Part shown: piece after piece, positions 54,871 to 64,000 of the stretch | How the letters are laid out: the number at the start of each line of letters is the position of its first letter | Numbering within the stretch: position 1 is the stretch's first letter | Assembly: GCA_020628375.1 (NCBI GenBank) | Contig: JAHDFD010000015.1 | Coordinates: 21,754 to 85,753, forward strand | Direction of reading: 5' to 3' | Source of the DNA: Chitinophagales bacterium | GTDB taxonomy: Bacteria > Bacteroidota > Bacteroidia > Chitinophagales > UBA2359 | Length of the DNA stretch: 64,000 bases | Notes under the pieces: model-generated | Told to the model about the DNA's origin: nothing | Seen by the model: only the letters and a program-made list of their open reading frames with translations | Database searches by the model: none | Translations under genes and position numbers: made by a program

Positions 54871-55519
54871 TTTAGAGCGTGTAGTTAGTTTTCGGTGAAA
54901 ACTATCATCAATTATCTTACCAGAAATAGAATTGTTAATGATGTGGTGTTAGATTTTCTATACAAAAAGGCTTTTGTTTTTTGAAATTAATTATTGAAGC
55001 GTGCCTTTGGGTTGCTTGAATTGAATAAAATTAATTGTGTTATATGAGTTTGGTAAATGTATAATATGTTTAACTAAACTGATTTAGATGTGTAAGCGAT
55101 ACTGATACTACGGTATTTGAACCTGACTTAAATAAATTCACTTTTCAATTCAGATTAATCGATAAAATGAAATATAAAAATAAAGAAAAGTGAAAAATTA
55201 TAATATAGTTGGGGAAACACTTATCAGTTTACATTGTAAATGTTTATTGAATTGATCAGGCTGTCTAACTCTTTCAACAGCACCTACAATGTAACCGATT
55301 TGTGCCAAAATATCGATTATTCACGAATGAATAACAATACTACAGTAAGGCTCTTTCGGTAAAATAAAAGTTGAAGTTTGAGAAGGTTATTTTACACGAG
55401 AGCTTTCGTCTATTTAATAACAAAATTCGCGCCAATTATACAATTTGAAATATAATTTTTCGCCTTGATAAGTGAGCCTTTAATTAAAATATATACAGTG
55501 GAATAATTTTTAAATTGTA
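54871..55519. other. AT-rich intergenic region
   Basis: I see no convincing frame, repeat or RNA gene in these 649 bases. The half nearer 54871 should hold the promoter of the minus-strand repeat protein; the remainder follows the peptidase gene. Confidence 0.5.
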
Positions 55520-58500
55520 TTAATTCTGAATCAACTGATTCCCCACCTTGCTCTTATTAATATCCCAGAGGTTGTAATCTAAGTTATTCACTATTCCATT
55601 TCCATCAGCATCCTGATTCAGGTAATAATAAACCGCAGAATTGTTCTGTTCCCAAACATTATAGTCAAGGTTGTTTATAATGCCATTCCCATCAAAATCA
55701 CCCGAAATGGCACAGCGTGTTCCCTGCATGAATTTTACTTGCTCAATTCCAAGGGCAACGGCATCAAGAGTAAAATCTAAATTGGGAATATAATCACCTG
55801 CTTGTTCTGGATTTTCAACAATATTAGCAAAAAACATATCTCCACTTGCTATAAAACCACTGGCTTCAGTAACAACAGCCAAGTGTGATTTATGATGAAC
55901 ACTTATGTATTTTACATCTGTTGTTGGTAACGAAAACTTTATAACTGGTGAACCGTCAAACATTGTAATGTTTCCATCTTTATTTAGTATTCCCGCCTTC
56001 GTTTCAATAATATTTTCACTTGCATCAATGGCATTTATTAAAATCCAATCTATCATATCTGTTGGAATATTTGCGAGTGTTTCTGTTCCTGTGTAATTCC
56101 AGGGTGCAGTATTAAATGGTTGTTGTAAAGGAATTAAGTTTAGACTTTTAGCTTCTTGTGTCATTTCACCATTTGGCTGTAAAAAGCCTTCAAGCATTAA
56201 TTTAGAAACAAATTTTACCGTTGAAACAACAGGAATAGGCGTACCAACACAATTACAGTTATCATCAACTATATCATTTTCTGTGCTTGCATCTCCATCA
56301 TCGCAAGTACTACCTTTTAGTGAACCATCAGGGCAAATATTGGTATTAATTTGAATATCTTTGGTGAAAATACAAGGTCCATAAATCAATGTTGCAGTAT
56401 AAATTCCAGAAGGATCATCTGCAGAAACAAATAGTTTTAAACCATCTGGTTCAGGACCTGCCGGACCATCCCAATAATAATGATAAGGAATGTTACCAAA
56501 TTCAACTTGTGTTCCACTTAGCGGTTTCACTATTACTTCGCCGGCTGTAACGTCTATTGTACAATCGTAATTCGTCCATCCCTGACTATTCAAATTGTAG
56601 GAACAAATAATTGGGTTATCAATACAGTCAATTAAATTCACTTCTGAACTTGAAGTACATGTACCATCAGAATAAGTTGCTGTGTATGTTCCAATATCTG
56701 AAACGGTTATTTCTCTTTGGTTAGCAGTAAATCCGTTTGGACCAATCCACGACCAAGTTCCTGTTGCTGGTAGAGGAGAAATAGCTACCGATTCTCCAGC
56801 TTCAACAGCTACTTCATCGGCTTGTTCCCAACCCTGATTATTTACATTGGTACTGAATACAATCGGATTAACACAGCCATTTAGCGTAACTATATATTCA
56901 GTTGTCCAGGTACAAGCTCCTAAACTCATCACTACTGTATAAGTTCCGGGTTGATCTACGGTCGCTTCTCTGGTTCGGGCATAAAAGTTATTGGGACCAT
57001 ACCATTCCCAATAGGCATAAAAGTAATCCGGAACGGAAATTCCTTGTGTTGCTGTTCCAAAAGTTACTGTTTCACCTGTATTGAAGTTAATAGTTTGTGC
57101 CTGAACCCAACCTGTTGATGAGGTTCTAACGTAATAAACAAATGGATCTTCTGCACCACAATCCAATATATTCAGATCTTTGGAAATACTACAACCATTT
57201 TTGGTATAGGTTACTTCATATCCTCCGGCATCGGAAACGGTAACTTCACGTGTATTAGCAGTAAAACCATTCGGACCTGTCCATGACCAGGCACCTCCTG
57301 TTTCATTATTATAGGGACTTAAAACAGCCGTTTCACCAGTAGATATCCCAATATCGCAATTGGGAGTGCTTCCCTGGTTGGCAATATTGGTAGAACAATT
57401 TATACTCGATAATGCACAATTGTTGTATGTTATGGTAAATGTTTTAGTATAGGTACAAGTACCATCTGAAAAACTATAATTATAGTTTCCTTCATCGGTT
57501 ACGGTTACCTGTGGTTGGTTAGAAGTAAAGCCGTTTGGGCCAGTCCAGTTACTAGTACCTGAAGTTGGCATAGAAGTTCTGAATTCAACGGTTTGACCAG
57601 GATTAATAACTACATCTTTTGTTTCACCCAATATGCCAGGATTGCCTTTCCAACCACTACCATTAATATTCGATTCACAAACAATTGGGTTTGGATAACA
57701 TTCATCAACATCGCAGATATTATTGCTATTCCCATCGGTACAAACTAAGCCACAAGGACTTAAACAGTCAGAAGTATAGACAAAAAATCGCATTAAATCT
57801 CCGGGTTGCTGCCCTACGCCTAAAGTTTGATCCCAGCCACAATAACTCATTAACGTACCAGAATTTGGTGGAAAAATAGGGTTGTAAGGATCAAAACAAA
57901 GTCCTGCAGAACTCGGGGAACTTGCTGTCCCACAATCATCTAGTTGGGTTCTGTTACCATTCCAAACACAAACATCAGTATGTGGTGAACCAAAAACGTG
58001 TCCTATCTCGTGAGCTACTACACCAACTCCACCACTCAAATTAGGAAAACTTCCATAGTCCATAATTCCGGTATGGGCAGCACCGCCTCCACCACAAATT
58101 GGTCCTCCAGCACCGCCTCCGCCATCTCCATAAGTAAGAAACATTGTATAATCATAACCGCCATAACCATAATCGGTAGAACTAACTATATTATCATTTT
58201 CGTCAACAACTGTAACATTATCTAAAACCGTATTGATATGTTCGTTTGCATAAAACAAGGCTATTTGGCTAAAATAGCCTTCAAAATAATTGGTGATTGC
58301 TGCTGCATCATTGCCAAATTGAGGATAAAAAGAACTGTCTGCCCAAAATCTGGCTCTTACACAATTATCAGGGTTTACAAAACCTGCTTGTGCCATTTTT
58401 TGTGTTTCCGTACTTTGTTTTTTATATGCTTCAATATCAAATTGAGTGTTACAAATAAAATCTTGCTGCTCAGCTAAATCCGTTTCTTTATAGAGAATAT

Positions 58501-59041
58501 ATTTTTCAGAATCCTTAATCTTTCCTAAAGAGAAAGTACCATTTTTAGTACAAATTATCCCCATTATATTATTCTGGAATACGCTGAATGTGGCAAAAGA
58601 TTTTTCATCTCCGGCAACCGTTCCCCAATAAAAAACACCTGAGTTATTACCAACTGCCTTGTTATTTTTTTTCCCATTGAATAATTCCACCTTTTTTAAT
58701 TGAAGCGTTAAAGTATTGCCACTTTCTTCGGGTAGAGAAATTATTAGAAATTCATCTTTCTGGTCAATTACTTTTTTATTGAAAAAAGTATCCAGTGATA
58801 GAATGCTTTTATCACCAAAAATAGCTTTATTGGCTTTGGCTTTTATTGTATTAGTATTATTGGCAATACAAAAGGGAGTTGAAGTTGCTATCTGGCTTAG
58901 CTTGTCTTTATTATTTTCAATTAAATGAAAAGCATAATTGTGATGATCCAGTTCATTCGATTTTTGCCCACTTGCCCATAAATTGGAAAGTAATAGTAAA
59001 ACAAGTAAAATAATTTTGTTAAAGAGGTTGTTATGATCCAT
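55520..59041 (-). CDS. Secreted metzincin metallopeptidase with Ig-like repeats and dockerin-like C-terminus
   Basis: The 1173-residue protein has a signal peptide (LLVLLLLSNLWASG). Residues about 30-215 are a propeptide with a lone cysteine (TPFCIANN, Cys58), a candidate cysteine switch. The catalytic domain has H344-E-I-G-H348-V-F-G-S-P-H354, the metzincin zinc site of reprolysin-like peptidases, with MSYC as a likely Met-turn downstream. Five Ig/PKD-like repeats follow (each with W-x-GPNGF and then V(T/S)-x-x-G-x-Y). The last about 215 residues carry the shared module with two EF-hand loops (GDFDGNGIINNLDYN, QDADGNGIVNNLDYN) ending KSKVGNQLIQ. It should degrade protein outside the cell. 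The next peptidase gene ends 48 bases upstream, so the two are probably co-transcribed. Confidence 0.9.
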   Translation of the reverse strand: MDHNNLFNKIILLVLLLLSNLWASGQKSNELDHHNYAFHLIENNKDKLSQIATSTPFCIANNTNTIKAKANKAIFGDKSILSLDTFFNKKVIDQKDEFLIISLPEESGNTLTLQLKKVELFNGKKNNKAVGNNSGVFYWGTVAGDEKSFATFSVFQNNIMGIICTKNGTFSLGKIKDSEKYILYKETDLAEQQDFICNTQFDIEAYKKQSTETQKMAQAGFVNPDNCVRARFWADSSFYPQFGNDAAAITNYFEGYFSQIALFYANEHINTVLDNVTVVDENDNIVSSTDYGYGGYDYTMFLTYGDGGGGAGGPICGGGGAAHTGIMDYGSFPNLSGGVGVVAHEIGHVFGSPHTDVCVWNGNRTQLDDCGTASSPSSAGLCFDPYNPIFPPNSGTLMSYCGWDQTLGVGQQPGDLMRFFVYTSDCLSPCGLVCTDGNSNNICDVDECYPNPIVCESNINGSGWKGNPGILGETKDVVINPGQTVEFRTSMPTSGTSNWTGPNGFTSNQPQVTVTDEGNYNYSFSDGTCTYTKTFTITYNNCALSSINCSTNIANQGSTPNCDIGISTGETAVLSPYNNETGGAWSWTGPNGFTANTREVTVSDAGGYEVTYTKNGCSISKDLNILDCGAEDPFVYYVRTSSTGWVQAQTINFNTGETVTFGTATQGISVPDYFYAYWEWYGPNNFYARTREATVDQPGTYTVVMSLGACTWTTEYIVTLNGCVNPIVFSTNVNNQGWEQADEVAVEAGESVAISPLPATGTWSWIGPNGFTANQREITVSDIGTYTATYSDGTCTSSSEVNLIDCIDNPIICSYNLNSQGWTNYDCTIDVTAGEVIVKPLSGTQVEFGNIPYHYYWDGPAGPEPDGLKLFVSADDPSGIYTATLIYGPCIFTKDIQINTNICPDGSLKGSTCDDGDASTENDIVDDNCNCVGTPIPVVSTVKFVSKLMLEGFLQPNGEMTQEAKSLNLIPLQQPFNTAPWNYTGTETLANIPTDMIDWILINAIDASENIIETKAGILNKDGNITMFDGSPVIKFSLPTTDVKYISVHHKSHLAVVTEASGFIASGDMFFANIVENPEQAGDYIPNLDFTLDAVALGIEQVKFMQGTRCAISGDFDGNGIINNLDYNVWEQNNSAVYYYLNQDADGNGIVNNLDYNLWDINKSKVGNQLIQN

Positions 59042-59089
59042 TAAAAGGTTTTTACTTTATGAGTGAATTTGAAAGCGTGTTGAGAAAAA

Positions 59090-62000
59090 TTATTGTTGAA
59101 TAAGTGGATTCCCCACCTTACTTTTATTAATATCCCAGAGGTTGTAATCCAAGTTATTGATAATTCCATTTCCATCTGCGTCTTGGTTTAAATAGTAATA
59201 AACTGCCGAGTTATTTTGTTCCCAAACATTATAGTCAAGGTTATTTATAATGCCATTCCCATCAAAGTCCCCTGAAATAGCACAGCGTGTTCCCTGCATG
59301 AATTTTATTTGCTCAATTCCAAGTGCAACAGCATCAAGAGTAAAATCTAAATTGGGAATGTAAGTGCCTGCTTGTTCTGGATTTTCAACTATATTAGCAA
59401 TTACAAAGTCGCTACCGTTTATAAAGCCATCTGCATTTGTGACAACAGCCAAGTGTGATTTGTGGTGTACACTTATATACTTAACATTGGTTGCTGAAAG
59501 GGCAAATTTTATTACCTGTGAATTATCGACATTTCTAATTTCTCCATTTTTTAATAATAAAGCAGCTTGTGTTCCAATAATATTTTCGTTTGTATCATAA
59601 GCATTTATTAAAACCCAATCAACCATATCGTCAGGAATTGAAGTTAAGGTTTCCATTCCTGCATAATTCCAAGGAGCGTTATTGAATGGTTGTTGCAATG
59701 GAATTAGGTTTAAGTTTTTTGCTTCTTGAGTCATTTCGCCATTTGGCTGTAAAAAGCCTTCGAGCATTAATTTTGAAACAAACTTTATGGTTGGTCCTAA
59801 AAGTGTTGGGGTACCGACACAGTTACAATTCGCATCAAACATATCGTTTGTGGTAAGTGAGTTTCCATCGTCACACATTGGCTTACCCAAAACCACTATT
59901 TCTCGGAGATTGATATAGTTTCCTTCATCATTATTGCCAGATTTTTGTAAACGAATGTAGCGTCCTGATTGTCCAAAATAAACTGCCACTTCACTTTCGT
60001 TAGACACATCTCCAAATTGATGAGTAAAGTCTGCATTTGCAAGTGCCGCAGTTAAGTCTGTATTCTGAGGAAAAGGGGTGTCAGCTATCATTAAATAAGT
60101 ATTGTTCATTCTTTTGGTACAACAATCCGTTCTATTGAGAATACGCACATATTCTATTAGTTCATTTGTCCCTAAATCAAGCTCTAGCCATTCGTATGGA
60201 GAACTATTTGACGTATGAGTCACATCATTAAAATTTTCATTAATTAGGTTAGTATGTGGTCTATTTACATCGTGTAATGAGCTGCCTGAAACAGAACTAT
60301 TTAGGGCTATGTTAGTAGCAGGTAAGCATTCGCAATTTTCTGTCAGCATAGAATAATTTGAACAAGAAAGACTATTACATTCTAAACCATCACCAAAATC
60401 ATCATATCCTGAGCATACATCCAATAAATCACAGACATCATCATTATCCACGTCGCTACTCATAGTTCCAGCACAGATGCAATTTGCATAAATATCATTA
60501 TCTGTACAAATATCTCCATCATCGCAACTTGCACCTTCAAGATAACCGGGTCCCATATCGTCTGTTGGAATTAAGCTAATTTTTTGGTAGGCATTTCCAA
60601 AAACAGCAATTCGATGTACTACCTTATCTGGAGCGGCGTTAGAAGCACTAATTACTCGGGCAGGACATTGTTTAGAAGATAAATAAAAGTCTCCATCGAT
60701 TAAGAGGATTCGCCATTGTTGCAAATCGCTAATCAATACATTACTTGTAGCATCAAATGACGATGCATAATCACAAGAACGAATATTATCTACCACCTGA
60801 AAGTAATTATTCGTAGCTACATTTTGTATGGTAAAGTATTCATCATTTGTATTTTTATTTATTCTCCATCTGTATGGATTTTCCTCTTCCAATGAGTTTA
60901 CTCTTGTAAATTCTAAATCACAAACTTTCCCTATTCTTTTATTTTGTATTTCTGAAAACTCCATAAAGTATATGCCATCTGAAATTGGAACAGGAAAGTT
61001 GTTTGTAGGTGAACCATCAATCATTTTTACTTCAAAATCAATTGAATAATTACAGGCTTGCACCCCTTTAGTAGCGAATAAAGTAGCCGTATAAATACCT
61101 GGCTCAATAGGTCGAATGATGTTATTTTCTTTTTGTTCGTCGAAAAAACCATTTGGCCCAACCCACGACCAGTTACCACTAATACCTGTAGGATAAGTAC
61201 CTCTTAATTCGGCATATTCTCCGTGGTTTAATTCAATTACGTTGCTATTTTGCCACGTACTATTAGATGAACTTCTAACCAATGTGCCAAGAAAGTTTGG
61301 AGCACATTCTACTAGCCTAACTGTTTCTGTATAGCTACATCCATTTTCTGTGTAGGTAACAACGTATTCGCCAACCTGTGTTAGTGAAACATTATTTGAG
61401 GAAGAGGTATAGCCATTCGGGCCATTCCAAGACCAAGTTCCAGTTGAAGGCTGCATTTCAATATCAATAATATCTCCAGCGTGAAATTCGATATAAAAGT
61501 TGATGTTTGGTGCTGTGGTATTGTATGTTATTGGATTTTCACCACAATTATCAATTGTAATGCTCATATCTTTAGAATAAGTACAAAAATCATCGGTTAT
61601 TGTATAGGTATAAACCCCAGGGTCAGATACTGTAATTTTTTGATCGGTGGAGCTAAAGCCGTTCGGTCCAGTCCAAAATGAAGCACCTGCAATATGTACT
61701 TTTGGGTCAAATTCAATTGATTCACCTGGAAATAACACCACATCACAAGCACCGCCTGCATCTCCTGGTGTTCCATAGCGATACACGCCAGACATATGTG
61801 CTTCACATACAATTGGGTTGAAGTTACATTCATCTTTATCACAAACATTGTTATCGTCAGCGTCAATACAAGGTAGTTCATCACAAGTTGTCAAACAGCT
61901 TGATGTATAAACATTATGTCTCATTAAATCGCCGGGTTGCTCACCCATATCTACATACCCACCACAGTAGCTCATAATAGAACTACCCCCTGTTGGAAAT

Positions 62001-63139
62001 GTTAGGTCATAAGGGTTAAAACAAGCACCTCCAGCTTCGAAATTTCCAGAAGTACCGCAATCGTCTATTTGTGTATCGTTTCCATTCCAATAACAAATAT
62101 CTGTGTGCGGAGAACCTAATCCGTGTCCTATTTCGTGGGCTACTGTACCAATACCTCCAGATATAACCGGATAGTCTTGATAAGTTGTTTCTATTCCAGA
62201 TTCACCGCCACCTGCACATACACTACCACCGCCAAATCCACCGCCAAGTGTGCGTAATTTCATATAGTTATCTCCAGTACGAGTGCAAGGGCCGCTAAGG
62301 CATTCATTATTAGCCCCTTCTATTGATATGTCTTCTAATCGCATATTAATATGCTCGTTGGCAAAAATGAGTTTTATTTGACTGAAAAATCCTGTGATGT
62401 AATTATTAATAGTTGGCACATCGTAGCTAAACTGAGCAGCAAGATCTGATGCTACTATGAAACATTGTCTAATGCAGTTATCAGGATTAACAATTCTATT
62501 ATTTGCACTTCTATGAAACGTTGATGATTCTTCTTCTATAAATGTTTCGGGGCTTCCTACCGTACTACATACAAATTCTGTAAGACCAGGTAAATCTGCT
62601 TCTTGATACAAAATATGTAAGTCTGAATTTTTAATTCCGCCAAGCGTATAAGTTCCATTTTGTGTAGTAATGATACTTAATATTTTATTTTTGAAAACAC
62701 TAAATGAAGCGAATGACATTGGGTCTCCTTCCACAGTTCCCCAATAAAAAGTGCTTTCATTGTTGTTGTTATCAGCAATGTTTATCTGTTTAAGGTTCAG
62801 TTTTAATTCCTTACCATTTTGTAATGGTAAAGAAATTTTTAAAAGGTCGTTTTTCTGTTTGTTTATTTCTTTATTGAAAGAAATGTCTAATTCTAAAATC
62901 GTTTTTTCGCCCAAAATAACTTCGTCGGCTTTTGTTTTTTGCGCACTCGAATTGGATATACAAAAAGGCGTTTCTACTTCAATTTTATTTAATTTTTCTT
63001 TATTTCCCTGAACTAGTTGAAGTGCGTAATTTCTGTGCGATTTATTTTTTATTTCGAACTGGGCATTTACAGTTTTACTTACAAAAAACAAGGATATTAA
63101 TAGGAAGAAAACCTGGAGATTTTTTCTTAGTAAATTCAT
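59090..63139 (-). CDS. Large secreted metzincin metallopeptidase with lectin-like and discoidin domains
   Basis: The 1349-residue protein is a paralogue of the next gene. It has a signal peptide (VFFLLISLFFVSKTVNAQ), a propeptide with Cys60 (TPFCISNS) and the zinc site H335-E-I-G-H339-G-L-G-S-P-H345. Three Ig/PKD-like repeats follow (to about 690), then a ricin/RICIN-like stretch (about 690-860: YFTIQNVATNNYFQVVDNIR), Cys-rich spacers with calcium-type D-x-D-x-D repeats (CDLLDVCSGYDDFGDG), and an F5/8 type C (discoidin) domain near 945-1085 (LDLGTNELIEYVRILNR). The C-terminal about 215 residues are the shared dockerin-like module (GDFDGNGIINNLDYN, QDADGNGIINNLDYN). It likely combines glycan or surface binding with protease activity. 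It is the first gene of the pair. Confidence 0.9.
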   Translation of the reverse strand: MNLLRKNLQVFFLLISLFFVSKTVNAQFEIKNKSHRNYALQLVQGNKEKLNKIEVETPFCISNSSAQKTKADEVILGEKTILELDISFNKEINKQKNDLLKISLPLQNGKELKLNLKQINIADNNNNESTFYWGTVEGDPMSFASFSVFKNKILSIITTQNGTYTLGGIKNSDLHILYQEADLPGLTEFVCSTVGSPETFIEEESSTFHRSANNRIVNPDNCIRQCFIVASDLAAQFSYDVPTINNYITGFFSQIKLIFANEHINMRLEDISIEGANNECLSGPCTRTGDNYMKLRTLGGGFGGGSVCAGGGESGIETTYQDYPVISGGIGTVAHEIGHGLGSPHTDICYWNGNDTQIDDCGTSGNFEAGGACFNPYDLTFPTGGSSIMSYCGGYVDMGEQPGDLMRHNVYTSSCLTTCDELPCIDADDNNVCDKDECNFNPIVCEAHMSGVYRYGTPGDAGGACDVVLFPGESIEFDPKVHIAGASFWTGPNGFSSTDQKITVSDPGVYTYTITDDFCTYSKDMSITIDNCGENPITYNTTAPNINFYIEFHAGDIIDIEMQPSTGTWSWNGPNGYTSSSNNVSLTQVGEYVVTYTENGCSYTETVRLVECAPNFLGTLVRSSSNSTWQNSNVIELNHGEYAELRGTYPTGISGNWSWVGPNGFFDEQKENNIIRPIEPGIYTATLFATKGVQACNYSIDFEVKMIDGSPTNNFPVPISDGIYFMEFSEIQNKRIGKVCDLEFTRVNSLEEENPYRWRINKNTNDEYFTIQNVATNNYFQVVDNIRSCDYASSFDATSNVLISDLQQWRILLIDGDFYLSSKQCPARVISASNAAPDKVVHRIAVFGNAYQKISLIPTDDMGPGYLEGASCDDGDICTDNDIYANCICAGTMSSDVDNDDVCDLLDVCSGYDDFGDGLECNSLSCSNYSMLTENCECLPATNIALNSSVSGSSLHDVNRPHTNLINENFNDVTHTSNSSPYEWLELDLGTNELIEYVRILNRTDCCTKRMNNTYLMIADTPFPQNTDLTAALANADFTHQFGDVSNESEVAVYFGQSGRYIRLQKSGNNDEGNYINLREIVVLGKPMCDDGNSLTTNDMFDANCNCVGTPTLLGPTIKFVSKLMLEGFLQPNGEMTQEAKNLNLIPLQQPFNNAPWNYAGMETLTSIPDDMVDWVLINAYDTNENIIGTQAALLLKNGEIRNVDNSQVIKFALSATNVKYISVHHKSHLAVVTNADGFINGSDFVIANIVENPEQAGTYIPNLDFTLDAVALGIEQIKFMQGTRCAISGDFDGNGIINNLDYNVWEQNNSAVYYYLNQDADGNGIINNLDYNLWDINKSKVGNPLIQQ

Positions 63140-63387
63140 TACTGTTTTATTAATGTGTATCAGAAAATATAAACTTTAAGAGCTGTTTTTAAATAGAATA
63201 AATATCAGCAAAGAATGAACCAATCGTATTGTGTTACTTTAATGAATAAGAGCTTGGTAAGCTAATTGTCATTATAGGTTTTTTAATAAATTTTGATTTT
63301 TAGTTTCTGATAATCAGGGTTTTATGTGTTTTTTTTTGTTTTTTAGTTTTAATTTTACCTGTTTTTTATATGTGGTAATACGCATTT

Positions 63388-64000
63388 TTAATGAAGTGTA
63401 CGTCGCAATTGGCTGATATACTTTCTAATAACCTTTGTAGATAGGTGTGCGATGCTTTCTTTTTCTATAGTATTGATTAAGTCATCTTTATCAGCTTTTG
63501 ATATATTTTTATTTGACTTTTTGATATTAATGTATTTTTCGAATAAATAGATGAGGGATTTTAGTTTACTGGCATAAGATAAATGATTGTTCAAAGCATA
63601 TTTGGTGCTGTTAAGTAAGCTTTGAGCTAAATACATATTATTGCTTATAATAGCCAAAACTATATGATTGAATTGCAAATCGAAATAGTTGCTGTTATGG
63701 ATCGGATATTTTGTGTTTTTGAAGTTGTATTGGTTAATCACTAAGAATGCTTCTTCATTTCTTTCAGTATAAATTAAAGTTTCAAAAAGTAGCACAGTTA
63801 AGTTGAAAATTTGCTCGTGATCAAATGTGTTTTGTTCGCTTACAAATTTTTGAATTTCATTGATTATTTGTGTATCCAATTCAAAATCCTTGATAACCTT
63901 ATATGCTTCCAAGTATGTTTCATATTGATAAAGTTTATACTTTTCGACGGCGTTGTTGCATAAAGATTTTGAAAATAGGGAGCAAATCCTTAGATTGGTA
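63388..64000 (-). CDS. Alpha-helical protein, partial at window edge
   Basis: The minus-strand frame is open to the window end, so the start lies outside; the TTG at 63912 is only an internal codon. At least 203 codons are visible. The protein is helical and rich in Leu, Asn, Ile and Lys, with helix pairs such as FNLTVLLFETLIYTERNEEA and SKLKSLIYLFEKYINIKK, and ends RKYISQLRRTLH. The character resembles TPR-like proteins and the unknown helical protein at 35110-36549, but no shared motif is clear. I do not recognise a family. Confidence 0.65.
   Translation of the reverse strand, partial: TNLRICSLFSKSLCNNAVEKYKLYQYETYLEAYKVIKDFELDTQIINEIQKFVSEQNTFDHEQIFNLTVLLFETLIYTERNEEAFLVINQYNFKNTKYPIHNSNYFDLQFNHIVLAIISNNMYLAQSLLNSTKYALNNHLSYASKLKSLIYLFEKYINIKKSNKNISKADKDDLINTIEKESIAHLSTKVIRKYISQLRRTLH

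Noticed and set aside
1..64000. tRNA, rRNA, CRISPR arrays, complete insertion sequences, prophage genes
   Set aside because: None found by reading both strands; no cloverleaf with TTC-loop signature, no spaced direct repeats and no transposase frame were recognised.

Overview
The window is AT-rich chromosomal DNA from a member of the Bacteroidota. Three things point there: many secreted proteins end in type IX secretion (T9SS) C-terminal domains, promoters fit the Bacteroidota -33 TTG / -7 TAnnTTTG pattern, and genes lack obvious Shine-Dalgarno sites. Several paralogous secreted proteins with a dockerin-like C-terminal module suggest the Saprospiria/Chitinophagia side of the phylum; that placement is inference. 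I see no rRNA, tRNA, CRISPR array or complete insertion sequence.

Layout. 1-1.6 kb: the end of a two-gene operon (ABC-type ATPase plus TOPRIM/DUF4435 protein) that resembles the PARIS anti-phage system. 1.6-2.9 kb: galT and a 55-aa DUF6435-type gene. 2.9-14.7 kb: a minus-strand run of exported proteins: a lipoprotein, a C10 cysteine peptidase, a VIT-domain protein, and three tandem DUF3857/transglutaminase-like proteins of which only one keeps its catalytic triad. 14.9-26.1 kb: an M1-type metallopeptidase with a long C-terminal region, an octamer repeat array, a GNAT remnant, two T9SS cargo proteins, an orphan T9SS domain, a GNAT/phosphotransferase pair and a GH10 xylanase.

26.3-34.3 kb is the housekeeping core: rplM-rpsI-rpsB, a terminator, tsf, then pyrG on the other strand, a Uma2-family protein, a UvrD/PcrA helicase and a VOC protein. 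34.3-43.3 kb holds a degenerate GlmS-like amidotransferase domain, an alpha-helical protein, a lipoprotein, a T9SS protein, a probable MITE with target duplication, malate synthase (aceB), a small repeated protein, a DUF4476 protein and a fatty acid hydroxylase. 43.3-47.4 kb has a cell-wall-hydrolase-like protein and a compact three-gene operon (KAS III-like synthase, sulfotransferase, Gfo/Idh/MocA oxidoreductase) behind a near-canonical promoter; it is the best candidate here for an undescribed pathway. 47.6-64 kb: a NUMOD4/HNH-like protein without the HNH histidine, urocanate hydratase with a coupled TPR gene, a DUF3298 protein, three secreted proteins sharing a dockerin-like C-terminus (two are metzincin peptidases), and a partial helical protein at the right edge.

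Together the genes suggest a heterotroph that exports proteases and xylanase, uses galactose, histidine and two-carbon compounds, and uses two distinct C-terminal modules on its exported proteins. Intergenic regions carry short palindromic repeats, a MITE and gene remnants, so the accessory parts are being rearranged.
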